This document shows, piece by piece, positions 24,794 through 38,752 of a stretch of 64,000 bases of DNA; the stretch's first letter is position 1, and each line of letters begins with the position of its first letter. The notes beneath the pieces are model-generated. The model was not told where the DNA came from and ran no database searches. It saw nothing but the letters and a program-made list of their open reading frames with translations. A program made the position numbers and the translations under genes. Origin of the DNA: Impatiens glandulifera (lineage: Eukaryota; Streptophyta; Magnoliopsida; Ericales; Balsaminaceae); contig NC_061869.1 in the NCBI RefSeq assembly GCF_907164915.1, positions 24,226,676 through 24,290,675 on the forward strand, read 5' to 3'.

Positions 24794-25189
24794 TAAATAA
24801 CGACACCCATATATTTAAATGAATATTCCGGTGATAAAATTGAATGAACCAAACTATTTACACCCAAATAATAAAATTGGAATTTCAATTCAAAGTAAAA
24901 ATTGGACTACTAAAAAAAATGCATTATATTAAAATAAGTTGCAAATGTTAATTATATATTGTTAATGGATCATCACAATAACTTACTATCCATTTTGTGA
25001 GAATAAAAAAGTCTGAATTATTAATTTATTGATTCTTTTAGAAAATTATTTTCTAAAACCTAAATTAAAAATATTATATATAAGTGCTATGGGAAGTGTG
25101 ACCTATAATTACACCATATTAACCCAGCCTACATATTTCAAATAAAAATTAATTGTTTATTAATAACTTTCATTACATAATTCTAATAC

Positions 25190-25701
25190 CAATAAGTCCA
25201 GATCTTATTTATTAACAAAATCACACAGACATTCTCCATTTATACAAAATACCGAAGTAAACTTACATTGTTTTGCATCGCACTCTTTATTTGTCGTACA
25301 TCTTTTTTTCTTTTCTTCAAAACAAGAACATCTACCTTCAACACATATTCTTGTGCCCATAGAACACAATTTACAATCATTCTCTTGTCTTACAAGTTAA
25401 AGCTTCCGAGGATAGTATACCTAAAAATATTGTACACTCATTAGAAAAATTAAAAACAATAAATATATTATTATTTTATTTCAATAAATTATCTAATTTT
25501 TACCTTTTTATTATAGATGGGAAGAGAAACAATATATAATAAAACACAAATAATTTTTTCTATAAAACAAAATGAGAAAGAATACCTAGTAAAACCACAA
25601 AGAAAATCGTTAGCACAAAATTCTTTCCCATGGCCTTTCCCTTCAAATAATAAATTAGGCAAATAAGTAATTTCTTATTTTCTTAATAAATTTATATGTT
25701 G

Positions 25702-25752
<51 letters not shown>

Positions 25753-26567
25753 AAAGTAATAGGTATATAATCAATAAAGTGCAAAAGTACATATATATTA
25801 ATGTAGTATATTAATTATTTTGATAAAACTTATTAAAATAATAAATTTATTACAATAATAAATCTTCTTTTCTATATTTGTTAGTTTATTTTTAAATGCT
25901 TTTTTTATTTACTATAATATATTATCTAAATTATAATATGGTTTTGAGTCAATTTAGTGTATAAATTATTGTGATTAATATCTGAATTATTTTCTAATTT
26001 GATCATTTAAATGAATTTTAGATACTATGATCATTATTGGTTTTAATTATTTTTACATTTAAAAAATATACAAATAATGAATATATATATATTATAAATA
26101 GGATTTGATTTTATTTGAATTTAAACAATATGAATGAAAATATTAAATATCTTAAATTATCCTTTTATTAAATTTTTTACACTCAAAATGTTAATTATAT
26201 AGAACCAATTATTTTTATAAAAAAAATTGTGTTTATTTGTAAGTTTGGTTATGTTATAGTTTATTTTGACTTATTTTTAACGTTTTTATTTTGGTATATA
26301 CTATTAACAGTTTTCTTATCTAGTCTTATTGTTTAGATAATAAAATCGATCATTTAACTTAGTGTAATATATTTCGGTTAAGATACGAATTTTGAGATAA
26401 TTTTAGTTATTTAAAAATAAACTTATATATATATATTAATTTTTCAGTGATTAAACTAATTATCCGACCAAAACGACGTTACATCAATAAAACTGAACCA
26501 ACGAATTTAAATTTTTAAAGTCGATACCAATAATTGTAATAAATATTTTCATGAAAAATCAATACCA

Positions 26568-26612
<45 letters not shown>

Positions 26613-27330
26613 AGATTCGAATTGAATAATAAATTTTTTTAAACTAAAATCAAATCTTAGACAAAAAAAAAATTTACTTTGTCATATCCCAATAGATTGT
26701 GTTAAACAAATAATTTAATAATATAAATATTAAATATTCAAATTATTTTTATTATATTTATCTTAAAATATTTAGTTACAATTTTAACATATACAATTGA
26801 AAATTCCAATTTCTAATTATTCAAAATAAACTAAAAGTTTTTTATATACTTGAATTTAGATTTTTATTAAATTTTATGCTAATTTTGAATAATTTTAAAT
26901 GAATATTTCGTGATAAAATTGAACAAACCGAACTATTTACACCCAATCATGACATTATCTAGATGTGAGATTTGAATAAGGAACTTCATTTCAAAGTAAA
27001 AATTGAACTCTACTTAAAAAAAATTGCATTATTCCTTCCAAAAAATAAATTCTAATTTAGAGCATGATTCATTCTTAAAAAAAACATATGAAATACCCCA
27101 AATTTGTATTCTTTCTTCTATTACTTATTCTTTAAATAGAGAATTTGAAAAAAATATTACTTTTTTTTAATCTAATAATAATAAAATATCAAATAATGTA
27201 GAATTATGTTAGATTGGGTTTGGGAAATTTGTTGGAAATGATACTAATAATTGTTTTAATTACGCAAATTATCAGCGCCTAAAAAAATTGCGCAAATAAT
27301 CACTTCTTATTTTTCGGACAAAAACCCCCG
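25190..27330. other. AT-rich filler within the copia interior
   Basis: Long runs of A/T with (AT)n tracts at 25,700-25,749 and 26,577-26,605. Nothing coding or structured was recognised apart from these tracts. Confidence 0.4.
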
Positions 27331-27332
27331 TC

Positions 27333-28185
27333 GTCCCGCGTCATAAAATTTGGTGTTAAATTTAAAATTTAAAATTTAAAGTGTTATTAGTCTAGTTGGT
27401 TAAAGAGTTGTATTTGTTTTATTAGGTTACGAGTTCAAAACATATTTATAGCATTTTTAATTTTATTTTTAACCGTTATAAGTTTATGGGCGGATCAACC
27501 TAGAATCCGACCCAAATATCTATTTACTCTTATATATATATATCCAAATTTATCACAGCTCTCGACCCGGCAATCCGGAAACTTTCAAAATTAAGCATCA
27601 TTATATATAGAGAGGGATTATTTAGTTAAAAATATCCCGTGTTCATCAAATTTAATGTTGAATTTAAAATATAAAGTTTTATTAGTATAGTTGGTTAAAA
27701 AGTTGTATTTGTTTTGTTAGGTTGCGAGTTCGAAGCATGCCTATAGCATTTTAATTTTATTTTTAACCGTTTTTAGTTTATGGGTCGGTCAACCCAAAAT
27801 CTGACCAAGTATCAATTTACTCTCATATATATATATATATCCAAATTAAGCACAACTCTCGACCCGCCAAATTCGAACACTTTCAAAAATTAAGCATCAT
27901 TTTAAAAATGTCTCGCGTTCATCAAATTTGGTGTTGAATTTAAATTATAAAGTTTTATTAGTCTCGAGTTGGTTAAAGAGTTGTACTTGTTTTTGTTAGG
28001 TTGCGAGTTCGAAACATATCTATAGCATTTTTTATTTTATTTTTAACCGTTTTAATTTTATGGGCAGGTCAACCCAGAATCCGACCAAATATCCATTTAC
28101 TCTCACAAATATATCCAAATTAACCACAACTCTCGACCCGACAATCCTGACACTTTTAAAATTAAGCATCATATTATATATATAT
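27333..28185 (+). repeat. Tandem array of three tRNA-like (SINE-like) units, 275-300 bp
   Basis: Units start near 27,333, 27,633 and 27,909. Each holds tagt(c/a)tagttggttaaagag, then gcgagttcgaa(g/a)ca, tatagcattttt, taaccgtt, tatgggc/tgg(a)tcaac and a closing ctctcgacccg. The A- and B-box spacing (about 30 bases) fits an internal pol III promoter. No poly-A tail or target duplication was found between units. Confidence 0.65.
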
Positions 28186-28249
28186 ATATATATAATTATT
28201 ATTAAGATAATTATGGATATTTAAATTCTCTCAAATCAAATAAAGAATG

Positions 28250-28280
<31 letters not shown>

Positions 28281-29369
28281 GAGAAAATTAAGGATCAGAT
28301 TTTTAAATTAAGAAATTAAAAAAAAATAGATTATATTCTTTGATTGAGAATTAAAAAGAGTACGAGATCAATTTTTTTAATAAATTTAGAAATTTAAATT
28401 CTCATGTATTTGACTACAAGGATTTTTTGAAATTTGCTTAATTAAATCTTAATTAAATCTTGAAGATTAATTTAAGACATTACAAATTTCAAATTTAAGA
28501 ATTAAGGTTTAGCCTAAGGTATTTTATTTTTTATAATAAAATAAATTACATGTTTCTTTGGTAAATTATATATTATTTATTTGGGTTATATACAATAATA
28601 TGACATTTATAATTAAATTAATGATATTATTATTCATTATTTGGATTATATTGATTGATACAAATAATCACCAAAGTGACAATGTTTGTTGAAATTAATT
28701 CATGATAATTTTGAAGGGTAGTATTGTATAATTCATGTGATTATATTATTTGGTCAAAAGCTGATAATTAATTGACAGAATTTCATAAATACTTGTGATG
28801 ATAAATATGTAATAATTATAAAGTATTTTTTATGTGAATAATTAATCCATCCAAAGATCTTGGATTATTTGACATATCTTATTATTAATGTTTGATCATT
28901 ACACAAAAATACTATTAGCAATTGATATGACTGTCCAAGGACTTGATATTAATGTTGCATTAAATATTTTGACATGGGATAAATCATAATTTGAATTTAG
29001 TTGTTACTTAAGCTTATAATTGTGATTAACTACATTATTAAATATTCTAAGTGATTAAGGACTATTTTTATGATGTCAAGTTAAAGATAGGTATTTTTAG
29101 ACGAAACTGCAATATTTTTTTAAGGATATTGAGTTTGAAGGGAAAAATAATTTTGTCTTTGAAAATTATTTAGATAAATAATTCATATTGAGGAAAATTT
29201 TATTTATATCTCAATTTTTTTTTAACATTGATAAGAATTTTATTCCTATCGATGATAAAGTTCAAAAGTCAAGAGTAACAAGAAAGTGTTGATCAAATTC
29301 ATAAAGTACAAACTCAACAACCTCAAAATTAAGTGTCTTTACGACAATTCAATTTAATCGAAGTACTCT

Positions 29370-30140
29370 TTATGGACCTATTTTATGGCACTCGTTGTAT
29401 ATTTTGATATGAATCTTCACCAAAATAGATGTTAAGGAGTTTCTCAATGGAGACATTTAAAACAATTTGGTGGAAAGAGGAAATTTTGTGTCGAGAGACC
29501 AAATTAATATGGTTTGCAAATTAAAGAAATTCATTTATGGACTTAAAGAAGTATCTTTTTAGTGGTACCATAAATTTCACAAAATAACAATTCTCTATTT
29601 TGGTTTTGAGGTGAATTTAATTGATTATTTGTGTATCACAAGTTTAGTGGGAGTAAACGCCTATTTATAGTTTATATATGAGTGATATTTTGTTTGTCAA
29701 AAATTTTGCTTGACATTAAGTAGCCTAATAGTTATGAGATATTTGAAAAGAACTAAGAATTAAATGCTTACATATAGGAAGTCGGATAGTCTTGAGATCA
29801 TTGAGTATTTTGACTCTAATCTTACGGGATGCTAAAACAATTTGAAATGTACTTCGGGTTATATTTTACGTAGTTGGTTTTGTCATTTCTTGAAGAAGTG
29901 TCAAACAAACACTTGAGGCATCATCCACTATTGTAATGGAATTTGTGACATGTTAATAGGCATCAAATTATGTAATATTGAAATCAAGTTTCTTGTTGAG
30001 AAAGAAATGATACAAAGTTGATAAATTTCTATAAAATATTCATGTACAAACTCTATGGTTATGAACCCCTTGACAATGGGTTTATCGCTTAATGTCTTTC
30101 ATTAAAATATTGCTCGTATGAGTGTTGTATAGATCGACGA
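29370..30140 (+). pseudogene. Copia reverse transcriptase/RNase H remnant
   Basis: Read across frameshifts and stops, the plus strand keeps the order of a copia pol C-terminus: an IDVKEFLNGD-like reverse transcriptase motif near 29,430, a KFIYGLK-like block near 29,530, then the RNase H part with YLKRTKN near 29,740, YRKSDSLEIIEYFDSNLTGC (29,775), TSGYIL (29,850), a degenerate STxEAEF block (29,930), IKFLVEKEMIQS (29,985) and NSMVMNPLTMGLSLNVFH (30,050). At least five stops lie in the RNase H frame, so it is dead. The YxDD catalytic motif was not seen. Confidence 0.8.
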
Positions 30141-30569
30141 TCTTTAACTTTAGTGGGAGTTTGTAGTTTGGTTGTCTTTCAGTTTAGTTATTTTATAGAT
30201 ATTTATGAAGTTTCTTATTCTGATCAGAAATAAAGTATTATTCAGTTCATTACACTTTTTATAATTATGTTTAAAGTATGATCTCACTAAAGTCAAGTAG
30301 GACCAGTTGAAAATTGACATGAAAAGATCACCATGCATGAAATTCTCATTCTTCACATTCATGATATGATTTGTCAATTAATTGTATTGATTTATGTGAT
30401 CAATGTTGGGTCTAGTTGTGCTTGAATACAACAACGAGTTTTTTGGTCCTATATTGACATGATTAATTGATAAAATTATTTATACAACATATGATTGAGA
30501 TAACATAAAACTTCAGGCGCATTATAGTTGATACATTTATTTTTGTACATACGTGATCCAGTGGAAGAT

Positions 30570-31014
30570 TGTTGGAATTTATAGGGTCACTCGTATAATA
30601 AATAATTGTACAAATGTCATATTTAATATAAGCCAAAATAATGTGATCTAATGCGAAATTAAGTTTATGGCTTATGGGTGTATTTGTCATGAATATAAAG
30701 TGAGGATACCTAAGTGGCATTTCTATTTTTATGAAGGACTAAATTAGAAATGACCTAACTATAATAACTAACTTAATGTTGGTTATATGTAACGGTAATA
30801 GTTCCCATTTGAAGTGCGGGCAATTCTCCTTTGCGTCCCCATCAACATAGAGAGAATCCTATTGACGTACTCATCAAATTGAAAGAACCAATCCATAAAG
30901 AAAGCTCAAAGAAAGAGAGATTAAAGACTTTTTCTATTACAAGGAAAAGAAGATTCAGAACAATGAATTAATGTACGCTTCCATCGCATTCAGATTTTAA
31001 TTTCTCACACTTTA
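30570..31014 (+). mobile_element. 3' LTR of the copia element (end lost)
   Basis: It starts TGTTGGAATTTATAGGG right after the purine-rich GTGGAAGAT (30,561-30,569, polypurine tract). It matches the 5' LTR up to tctcacactttaaa and then diverges, so the last 30 bases (those that end ttctaaca in the 5' LTR) are missing. Confidence 0.8.
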
Positions 31015-31935
31015 AAACTTTGACTTAAGGAAAGTGCAAATAGTTTGTTGAAACTTAGGTTTGGCTAACTTACTGTTAGACCAAGTTATTAAAGGTTGGA
31101 CCAGGGATAAAGAAAAAAAACATCTGCCTTTGTTTCTAGTTGAACAAGCTAAAAAAAGGAAAAAGAAAGAATTACCAGGAATCAAACCTGGGCCTGCTTC
31201 ATTCTCATGCGTCCCTCAAACAACTGCACCGAGGCTCTTTCTATTTAACAAATAATTCATCAAGTACATGACTTCTCCCTTTGCTTCTTAGAAAATAATT
31301 CGATCCTAAGATCTCTATCACCTTCCCAAAAGTTTGATCTCCGAGCCAACTAGACCAAGACACCATTTCTATTCAATCCACGGCACTTGTGATCACAATC
31401 ACCTCATCAAAGTAGATGGCCTAAGGGCTAGTATGTTTTAATATTTTATTTCTTCTATTATATTGTGTATTTAAATATTTTAATTAACTCAAAAAATACC
31501 AAAAAATATATAAAACACTTGAAAATAACAAAAGACAAAAAAAAAAAACTCATTTAAGACCCAGTCCATTTTTTATCTTATTATTTCCTTTATTTTTATT
31601 ATTTGCACAGAAAACTCTAATAGAATAAATATAAAAAAAAAAATATCCTTAATAAAAACAAAAATGTATATATAAGTAATGAATTTGAATTTAAGGTTTG
31701 AATTCTATTTCTTTTTAAATTAACTTTTTATCTTGTTTTGTATGTACTTTATTTTTCAAGTCATATTTTTCACTTTCTCGCTCACTGGTACATGCATTTT
31801 ATTTTATTTTATTTATTACGTTTTAGATTTAGGACAGTTACATAGACACATACTATAGAAACATAATAATACAAAACTAAACACATGTTTAGGCTTGTAT
31901 TACCTTTAGATGCATGTTATAAGATTGGATAAATA
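31015..31935. other. Unassigned sequence between copia and the LTR-like repeat
   Basis: No gene. A patch at 31,170-31,235 (ccaggaatcaaacctgg) reads in reverse like a tRNA B-box but lacks an A-box. The 64-codon ORF at 31,061-31,255 has no recognisable motif. Confidence 0.3.
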
Positions 31936-31939
31936 AATA

Positions 31940-32285
31940 CGGTAGAATAATATTCTTTTAAATGGTCAAAATTTTAAAGTAGATACCGTAATATGACAGG
32001 CATGTGAGACATAGTGCGAGATCCCTTTCTCACGTGTAACCAAACACCGAACCAATTATAAAATCTCTAAAATACGTTGGACACACAAAATATTTTTATT
32101 TCCTATTTTTTTTAATAGTAAATTAGGTGACTCTTCTAAAAAATCAAAGTTAGTCTAAATCGATATTTTTAAATGCATTCTAGTCAACCTATCATTTTGG
32201 TTTCTTGTCTAATTCGAGAGTAATGTGAGTTATGAAACGCGATTATCGAGTAACCCTCGGGAATGGTCGATTTTTAGCGTTACAA
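31940..32285 (+). repeat. LTR-like repeat, copy 2 (see 12,018)
   Basis: Matches 12,018-12,375 in the same orientation with small gaps and shared landmarks (agaataatattct, tttctcacgtgtaac, aacaccgaaccaat, cgattatcgagtaac). It has no primer-like site after it. Confidence 0.5.
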
Positions 32286-32479
32286 TTAGGAATCACTAAT
32301 AACCGTGAATAATTTATTTATTTAATTATTTATCTTATAAACTTATTTTATTAAAAAATATTATTGGTATCATTTTAAATAAAACCATTATCTAGCAAAT
32401 TAAAATTCCCCTAACCCATATGTTTATGAGTTTCAAGTCTACCATCAATTAGGATGTACTAGTGAAAAAGGGACATTTA

Positions 32480-32945
32480 CCGACAGAGTTTACCGAGAGT
32501 ATTAGAGAACTTTTGGTATTGGTCATGAGAGGAAGAAATCTTTCGTTATTAAAAATAGATTCTGAGAGTTGTGTAAAACCTTTGGTGATACAAGTTTTAA
32601 CCGAAAGTATAAAATAAACCTTCGGTTTTGACTCTTCCCAAAAAACAAAAAATAATTCTAAGTGTTGGAAATCCGGTAATTACAAAGGTTATTCAAAGAA
32701 TCCTCGGTTTTAACTTTCCCTAAATTGTTAATTGCGAAGGGTTTTCAATAACCTTCGGTTTTGACCATTCCCCAAAAATAATAATATGTGTTAATTGCGA
32801 AGGTTTTCCAATAAACTTCGGTTTTAACTCTTTCCAAAAAACCTAGAAGGGGTAATTGCGAAGGTTTTCAAATAAACCTTCGATTTCTCTATTTTAAAAT
32901 AATTGGGAAGGGTCAAAACTGAAAGTTATATGAAAACTTTAAGTA
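32480..32945 (+). repeat. Left subterminal repeats of the composite CACTA
   Basis: Repeated gcgaaggttttcaaataa and accttcggttttgacc in alternating orientation, forming small inverted repeats 60-80 bases apart. Such arrays are where CACTA DNA-binding proteins bind in known elements. Confidence 0.7.
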
Positions 32946-33639
32946 ATGATCTTTTTAAATAAAAAAAACTCTACTTCATCTCTTCTTCTCTCCGTCGATT
33001 TCTTTTCCCCTCTCTCTCTCCCCGATTCCTCCTCCTGCCCGCGCCGCCTCCCGCCCGCTTCCATCCTCCGCCGATTTCTTTTCCCCTCTCTCTCCCCGAT
33101 TCATCCTTTTGCCCATGCTGCCTCCCGCCTGCTGCCATCCGAAGACGGATTTCGTTCTTCTGTCCGCGTCGACGACCGAACCCACCTTCATCTCGCCTTC
33201 AATTTTCGCCGCCGCCAATTCCAGGCTAGATTTTTTTTATTTGGTTATGTTAAATTCTTCGTTTGGTTATATGGTTAGATTTAGATTTGTTAATGGTTAG
33301 TTTTAGGTTTGATTTAGGTTAGTTTAGATTATATTTTGTTTGATATATGTATGATTAGGTTAGATTTTGTTAAATATATGTATGATTTTGTTAGATTTTG
33401 TTTGATATATGTTTGGATTAATTTATAATTTGTTTGATATATTTTGGATTAGGTTATTGTGTTTGATTTAAGTTATATTACATTTGGATTAAGGTTATTT
33501 CTTTTGATTTATGTTTGATTAGTATGATTTATGTTAAATTTGGTTTGATATATATTATATTTGGATTCATGTTAGATTAGGTTTATTAATGTTATATATA
33601 TTGTGTTTAGATTCATAAATGTATTAATGAAATGCATTC

Positions 33640-33970
33640 AGGATGTGTAATTGGAAGCATATTCGGAAAATACTAGAGAAACTACCCCTGTCATTCTAGA
33701 ACTTGCTAGCACAATCAAGTTATGACCCAGGGTCTGTCGTTGCAGACCCAATGACTACTGCTGATGTTAAACGTGAGGAGGATGCGAGACACATAGCATT
33801 GGCATTGGAGAAAATTCAATTGAGGGATGCGGAAATAGCTCAATTGATTACTGAAATAATAGCGGATAGGGAGCAAATGGCGTAAAAATTGGAGAATCTT
33901 GAACAACAAGTTGAATTCTTCATGAAGAAGAATCAACCATCCCCTCCTCCCTCCCAACTACTAAGTAGAT
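33640..33970 (+). pseudogene. C-terminal coiled-coil remnant of a CACTA Ptta-like protein
   Basis: Reads DPMTTADVKREEDARHIALA then EKIQLRDAEIAQLITEIIAD, one stop (TAA at 33,883), then KLENLEQQVEFFMKKNQPSP and a proline-rich end. This is the charged coiled-coil tail seen after the Transposase_24 domain, and it corresponds to the tail at 37.6-37.8 kb in the second module. The upstream core domain is missing here. Confidence 0.55.
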
Positions 33971-34169
33971 TAAAGTTTTTGAATAATTATTTGTAAACGT
34001 TTTCGTTTGACTGATAACATGTTTTGGTGGGTTTTGACTTTGGTTTAGAATTATGAATTATAATTATTTTTTGGTTTATGAATGTTTTTCTAAATGTATT
34101 GGTTTGCCTTATTTGAGAAATTTATTGAACATTTTCAATTTATACCCTTGTTAAAAAATGGAAAAATCT

Positions 34170-35225
34170 CTAAGTGTAGGATAATTGCGAAGGTTTTCCA
34201 ATAAACCATCAGTTTTGACCAGTCCAAAAAAATTAAAAAAACTCTGAGAAGGGGTAATTGCGAAGGTTTATTTGAAAACCTTCGCTTTTGACCTTCCTAA
34301 AAAATTTGAAAAAAATTCTAAGTGTGGGAAAGGGTAATTGCGAAGGTTTATTTGAAAATCTTCGATTTTGACCTTTCCTAAAAAAATTTGAAAAATATTC
34401 TAAGTGTGGTGAAGGGGGTAATTGCGAAAGTTTTATTTGAAAACATTCGCTTTTGACACTTCCTAAAAAAATTGAAAAAAATTCTAAGTGTGGGGAAGGG
34501 GTAATTGCGAAGGTTTATTTGAAAATCTTTGCTTTTGACCTTTCCTAAAAAAATTGAATGTGGGGAAGGGGTAATTGCGAAGGTTTTATTTGAAAACCTT
34601 CGCTTTTGACCTTTCCTAAAAAAATGAAAAAAACTCTATGTGTGGGGAAGGGATAATTGCGAAGGTTTATTTGAAAACCTTCACTTTTGACCTTTCCTAA
34701 AAACAAATTGAAAAAAATTCTAAGTGTGGGAAAGAGGTAATTCCGAAGGTTTATTGGTAAACTTTCGCTTTTGACCTTTCCTACAAAAAATTGAAAAAAT
34801 TCTAACTGTGGGGGAGGGTTAATTGTGAGGGTTTATTGGAAAACCTTCACTTTTTACCTTTCCTGAAAAAAAATGAAGTGTGGGGGAGAGGTAATTGTGA
34901 AGGTTTATTGGAAAACTTTCGCTTTTGAACTATCCTAAAATAAATTTAAAAACATTTGAAGTGTGGGGGAGGGGTAATTGTGAATGTTTATTGGAAAACA
35001 TTCGCTTTTGACCTTTCCTAAAAAAAATTGAAAAAAATTCTAAGTGTGGGGGAGGGGTAATTGCGAAAGTTTTTTGAAAAACTTTTTCTATTGACATTTC
35101 CTTTAAAAAAATTGAAAAAATTCTAAGTGTGGGGGAGGGGTAATTGAGAAGGTTTATTGGAAAACCTTCGCTTTTGAACCTTTCTAAAAACATTTTGTTT
35201 AAATTCAAGACCGAGAGATATTTGA
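34170..35225 (+). repeat. Right-hand tandem repeats of CACTA module 1, 13 or so units
   Basis: Units of about 75-95 bases repeat ggggtaattgcgaaggttta, then tttgaaaaccttcgcttttg with acctttcc, then an A-rich spacer with attctaagtgtggg. Each unit is itself a short hairpin (gaaggttt...aaaccttc). The minus-strand 92-codon ORF here (34,930-35,208) is a repeat by-product. Confidence 0.85.
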
Positions 35226-35332
35226 AAATCTCTTGGTTTTGAATGTAGGTACCAAAATTTAATTAATTAACTTTCAGTATTCCCTATTTTATTTAAGTTT
35301 TTGCAATTTTTGTCTAAATTATTTAATCACAT

Positions 35333-36074
<742 letters not shown>

Positions 36075-36075
<1 letters not shown>

Positions 36076-36350
36076 AAGATTTAAGTATATCTTTTGGTAA
36101 TAATCATCAAAACCGAGAGATATACACAAATCTCTCGGTTTTGTCTATTTAAAATAAATTGTGCATCTATCAAAACCAAGAGATTAAGACATATCTCTCG
36201 GAATCTAAAATGATCAAAACCGAGAGATATGTCTAAATCTCAAGGAATTATGGATTTGATCAAAACTGAGAGTTATATGAAAACTCTCGGAATTAATCAA
36301 TTGATTAAAACTGAAAGTTTTTAAATAACTTTCGGTAATGACCTCATTAA
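36075..36350 (+). repeat. Left subterminal repeats of CACTA module 2
   Basis: Short inverted motifs around aaaccgagagatat and tctctcggttttg, alternating every 40-60 bases. They match the right end of the element (38,070-38,740) rather than module 1. Confidence 0.65.
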
Positions 36351-36769
36351 AAACTCTTTTCTTTTCTTCTTTTCCCTGATTCCCCACTCTCTCCCCGATC
36401 CTCGCTCACCTGCGCCGCCCATCTAACGATCCGACGACGACGATGCCCCACGGACAATCCGACGACGACGCCCCTCCGACTATCCGAAGACGCCGCCCAC
36501 ACCCCTGTCCCGACGCCGCATAGTGACGATGTCCCTCGATAGAACCTGCCATCAACCAACGTTGCCGCCTCCATCTCGGCTTCAGGTGTCGTCGCCTCCA
36601 TCTCGCCTTCAGTTGCCGCTGATGCCGCCTCCGTCCAGGTAAAACCAATTGGAAGACATTAAGTGTTGACCAATTGGATTCACTTTTGCTTGCTATGACG
36701 GTAATAATTACTTAATTATACATTAATCATTCAATATTTTTTTATAACATTTGATTGATTTATTTTTCA

Positions 36770-37820
36770 GGATCTGTTCGAGTGTACTAATGGTTCTATT
36801 GATCAATATCGAGCGACTGGATTGGCACACGCCAAACAAATATGGGATATGTGGTGCTCGGATTTGAACAGGGATTATATCCGGATTTATGAAGGAGACG
36901 AGGCGGCTGTACTCATCAATCCCCCACGAGATTACGATAGAGATGATTGAGAATTTGTGTGTCGGAACCATTACTTCACAGAACGATTTAAGGTACGGTT
37001 TCATAATTCAAATAAAATATGATATCAATTATTCTAATTTCATTTTTTATTTCAAATACAGAGAAACAATCGTTTCAATGTTGTTAACAGGAATAAGCTG
37101 AAATTCCCACATCATAATTGAAGTAGACCATTTTCTCAAGTGGAGGAGGAGTTGGTATGTACATTATTCATTATTTTTAATAACTTAATATAAAGAATGT
37201 TATTAATTTTATAAATCATTTATTTCAACAGACGCTTGAAATAGGACGGACCCCCTCCGTCGTTGAAGTATTTAAAAGGACCTGTACCCCAAAACCTACG
37301 GAAAAAAAAACTCAACCCCCATCCCGGACAAACGAGCGCAAAAGAAAATTGTAAATTAATTGAATTTAAATAAATTATATAAAGCTAGCTTATTGTTATA
37401 TAAATGAAAATTTATTTCAAATGTGCAGGCGGAGATGAAGGAGGTAAGAAATAATGAACCAGATATATCTGACTTCGACTTGACGGAGAGAGTGTCAGGA
37501 TGCTAAAAGTATGGGATAGTGATCGGTATGTATTCAGGCATCCGGCCCACACACTTTCAAGAGGATCGTCGAAGTGGCAACAATTCATAACGATCCATTG
37601 ATCGGTTGTTAGAGGAGAATGAATAATTAAAGGAAGATATGAAAACGATGGCGATGACAGTGAAGGAATAGGAAAAGAGGGATGCAGAAAGAGCTCAAAC
37701 GATTAATGAAATGCAAGCGGAAAAGATAGAAATGAGGACAAGAATGGAGAAATATGAACAAAACCTGGAAATGTATATGAGGCAATATCAACCACCTCCC
37801 TCTCCCCCCACTAGTTAATT
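36770..37820 (+). pseudogene. CACTA Ptta/En-Spm-type protein (Transposase_24) remnant
   Basis: Spliced-looking coding pieces in order. 36,770-36,990: DLFECTNGSIDQYRATGLAH then AKQIWDMWCSDLNRDYIRIY and, after one stop, FVCRNHYFTERFK. 37,060-37,155: RNNRFNVVNRNKLKFPHH and SRPFSQVEEEL. 37,232-37,350: TLEIGRTPSVVEVFKRTCTP. 37,430-37,500: AEMKEVRNNEPDISDFDLTE. 37,590-37,818: a coiled coil ending in QYQPPPSPPTS. These follow the plant Ptta/En-Spm transposase domain (the second, DNA-binding-type protein of CACTA elements). At least three in-frame stops show decay. Confidence 0.65.
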
Positions 37821-38069
37821 CTAGTACGTTATGATTTGGTACATTTTGATTAGTAGTACATTTTGTTTCGACTAATAACAGGTTTATGAATGATTGAGTA
37901 CGTTTTAATTCGAATTATAATAGGTTGTTTGGATGATTGGTTTGGTTTAGAATTTTGGAATGATAATGGTCATTTGGTTTATGAATGTTATTTTTATATA
38001 TATTGGTTTGGCTAAACAGGTTTTGGTTGCGCACAAAACAAGCGGCCTATTTTGTACATTTTATAGGGG

Positions 38070-38740
38070 TAATACCGAAAGCTAAATGAAAACTCTCAGT
38101 TTTTCACTTTCAAGAAAACCCGAAAGTTATTTGGAAAGCTTTTGGTTTTTCTTGAAAGGGAAAAAACCGAGAGTTTTCCATATACCTCTCGGGTTTATTT
38201 TAAAAGGAAAAGTCGAGAGTTATATGAAAGCTTTTGGTTTTTCTTAAAAGGGAAAAACCGAGAGTTTTCCATATACCTCTCTGGTTTATTTGAAAAGGAA
38301 AACCCGAGAGTTATATGAAAGCTTTCGGTTTTTCTTGAAAGGAAAAAACCGAGAGTTTTCCATATACCTCTCGGATTTATTTGAAAAGGAAAAACCGAGA
38401 GTTATATGGAAAGTTTTCAGTTTTTCTTAAAAGGGAAAAACCGAGAGTTTTCCAATATATCTCTCGGGTTTTTTTGAAAAGGAAAAACTGATAGTTAGTT
38501 AGAAAGCTTTCGGTTTTTCTTGAAAGGAAAAACCGAGAGTTTTCCAATTAACTCTCGGTTTTTCTCTCTAGTATCTAAACCGAAAAATCTATGATATCTC
38601 TCGGTAAACACCCAATAATATTTACCAAAAGTGGCAATACCGACGAATAACGAGAGTTTCCGAAACTTTCGGTATTAGGTCTATACCGAGAGATATAGGG
38701 TCATTACCGAGAGATTTTACTCTCGGTTTTGACCCCTTTT
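38070..38740 (+). repeat. Right subterminal repeats of CACTA module 2
   Basis: About ten alternating units of aaaaaccgagagttttcca and gagagttatatgaaag then ctttcggtttttcttgaaa. Nearly every unit is half of an inverted repeat with its neighbour. Confidence 0.8.
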
Positions 38741-38752
38741 TCACTAGTGATG

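Larger units (their letters stand above)
23567..30569 (+). mobile_element. Interior of the decayed copia element
   Basis: About 7 kb between the LTRs. The first 900 bases hold AT-rich leader repeats (a 115-bp duplication at 23,963/24,078 sharing atcggaaagatatatctt). The stretch 24,487-28,180 is foreign repeat sequence described separately. 28,180-29,370 is featureless AT-rich DNA where gag, protease and integrase would be expected, now unrecognisable. The recognisable pol remnant begins near 29,370. Confidence 0.65.

Noticed and set aside
36347..36648. Minus-strand ORFs rich in Arg/Gly over the CACTA module 2 leader
   Set aside because: GC-rich leader sequence gives open frames in several frames at once; the corresponding stretch of module 1 (32,976-33,278) does the same. 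No domain is visible.
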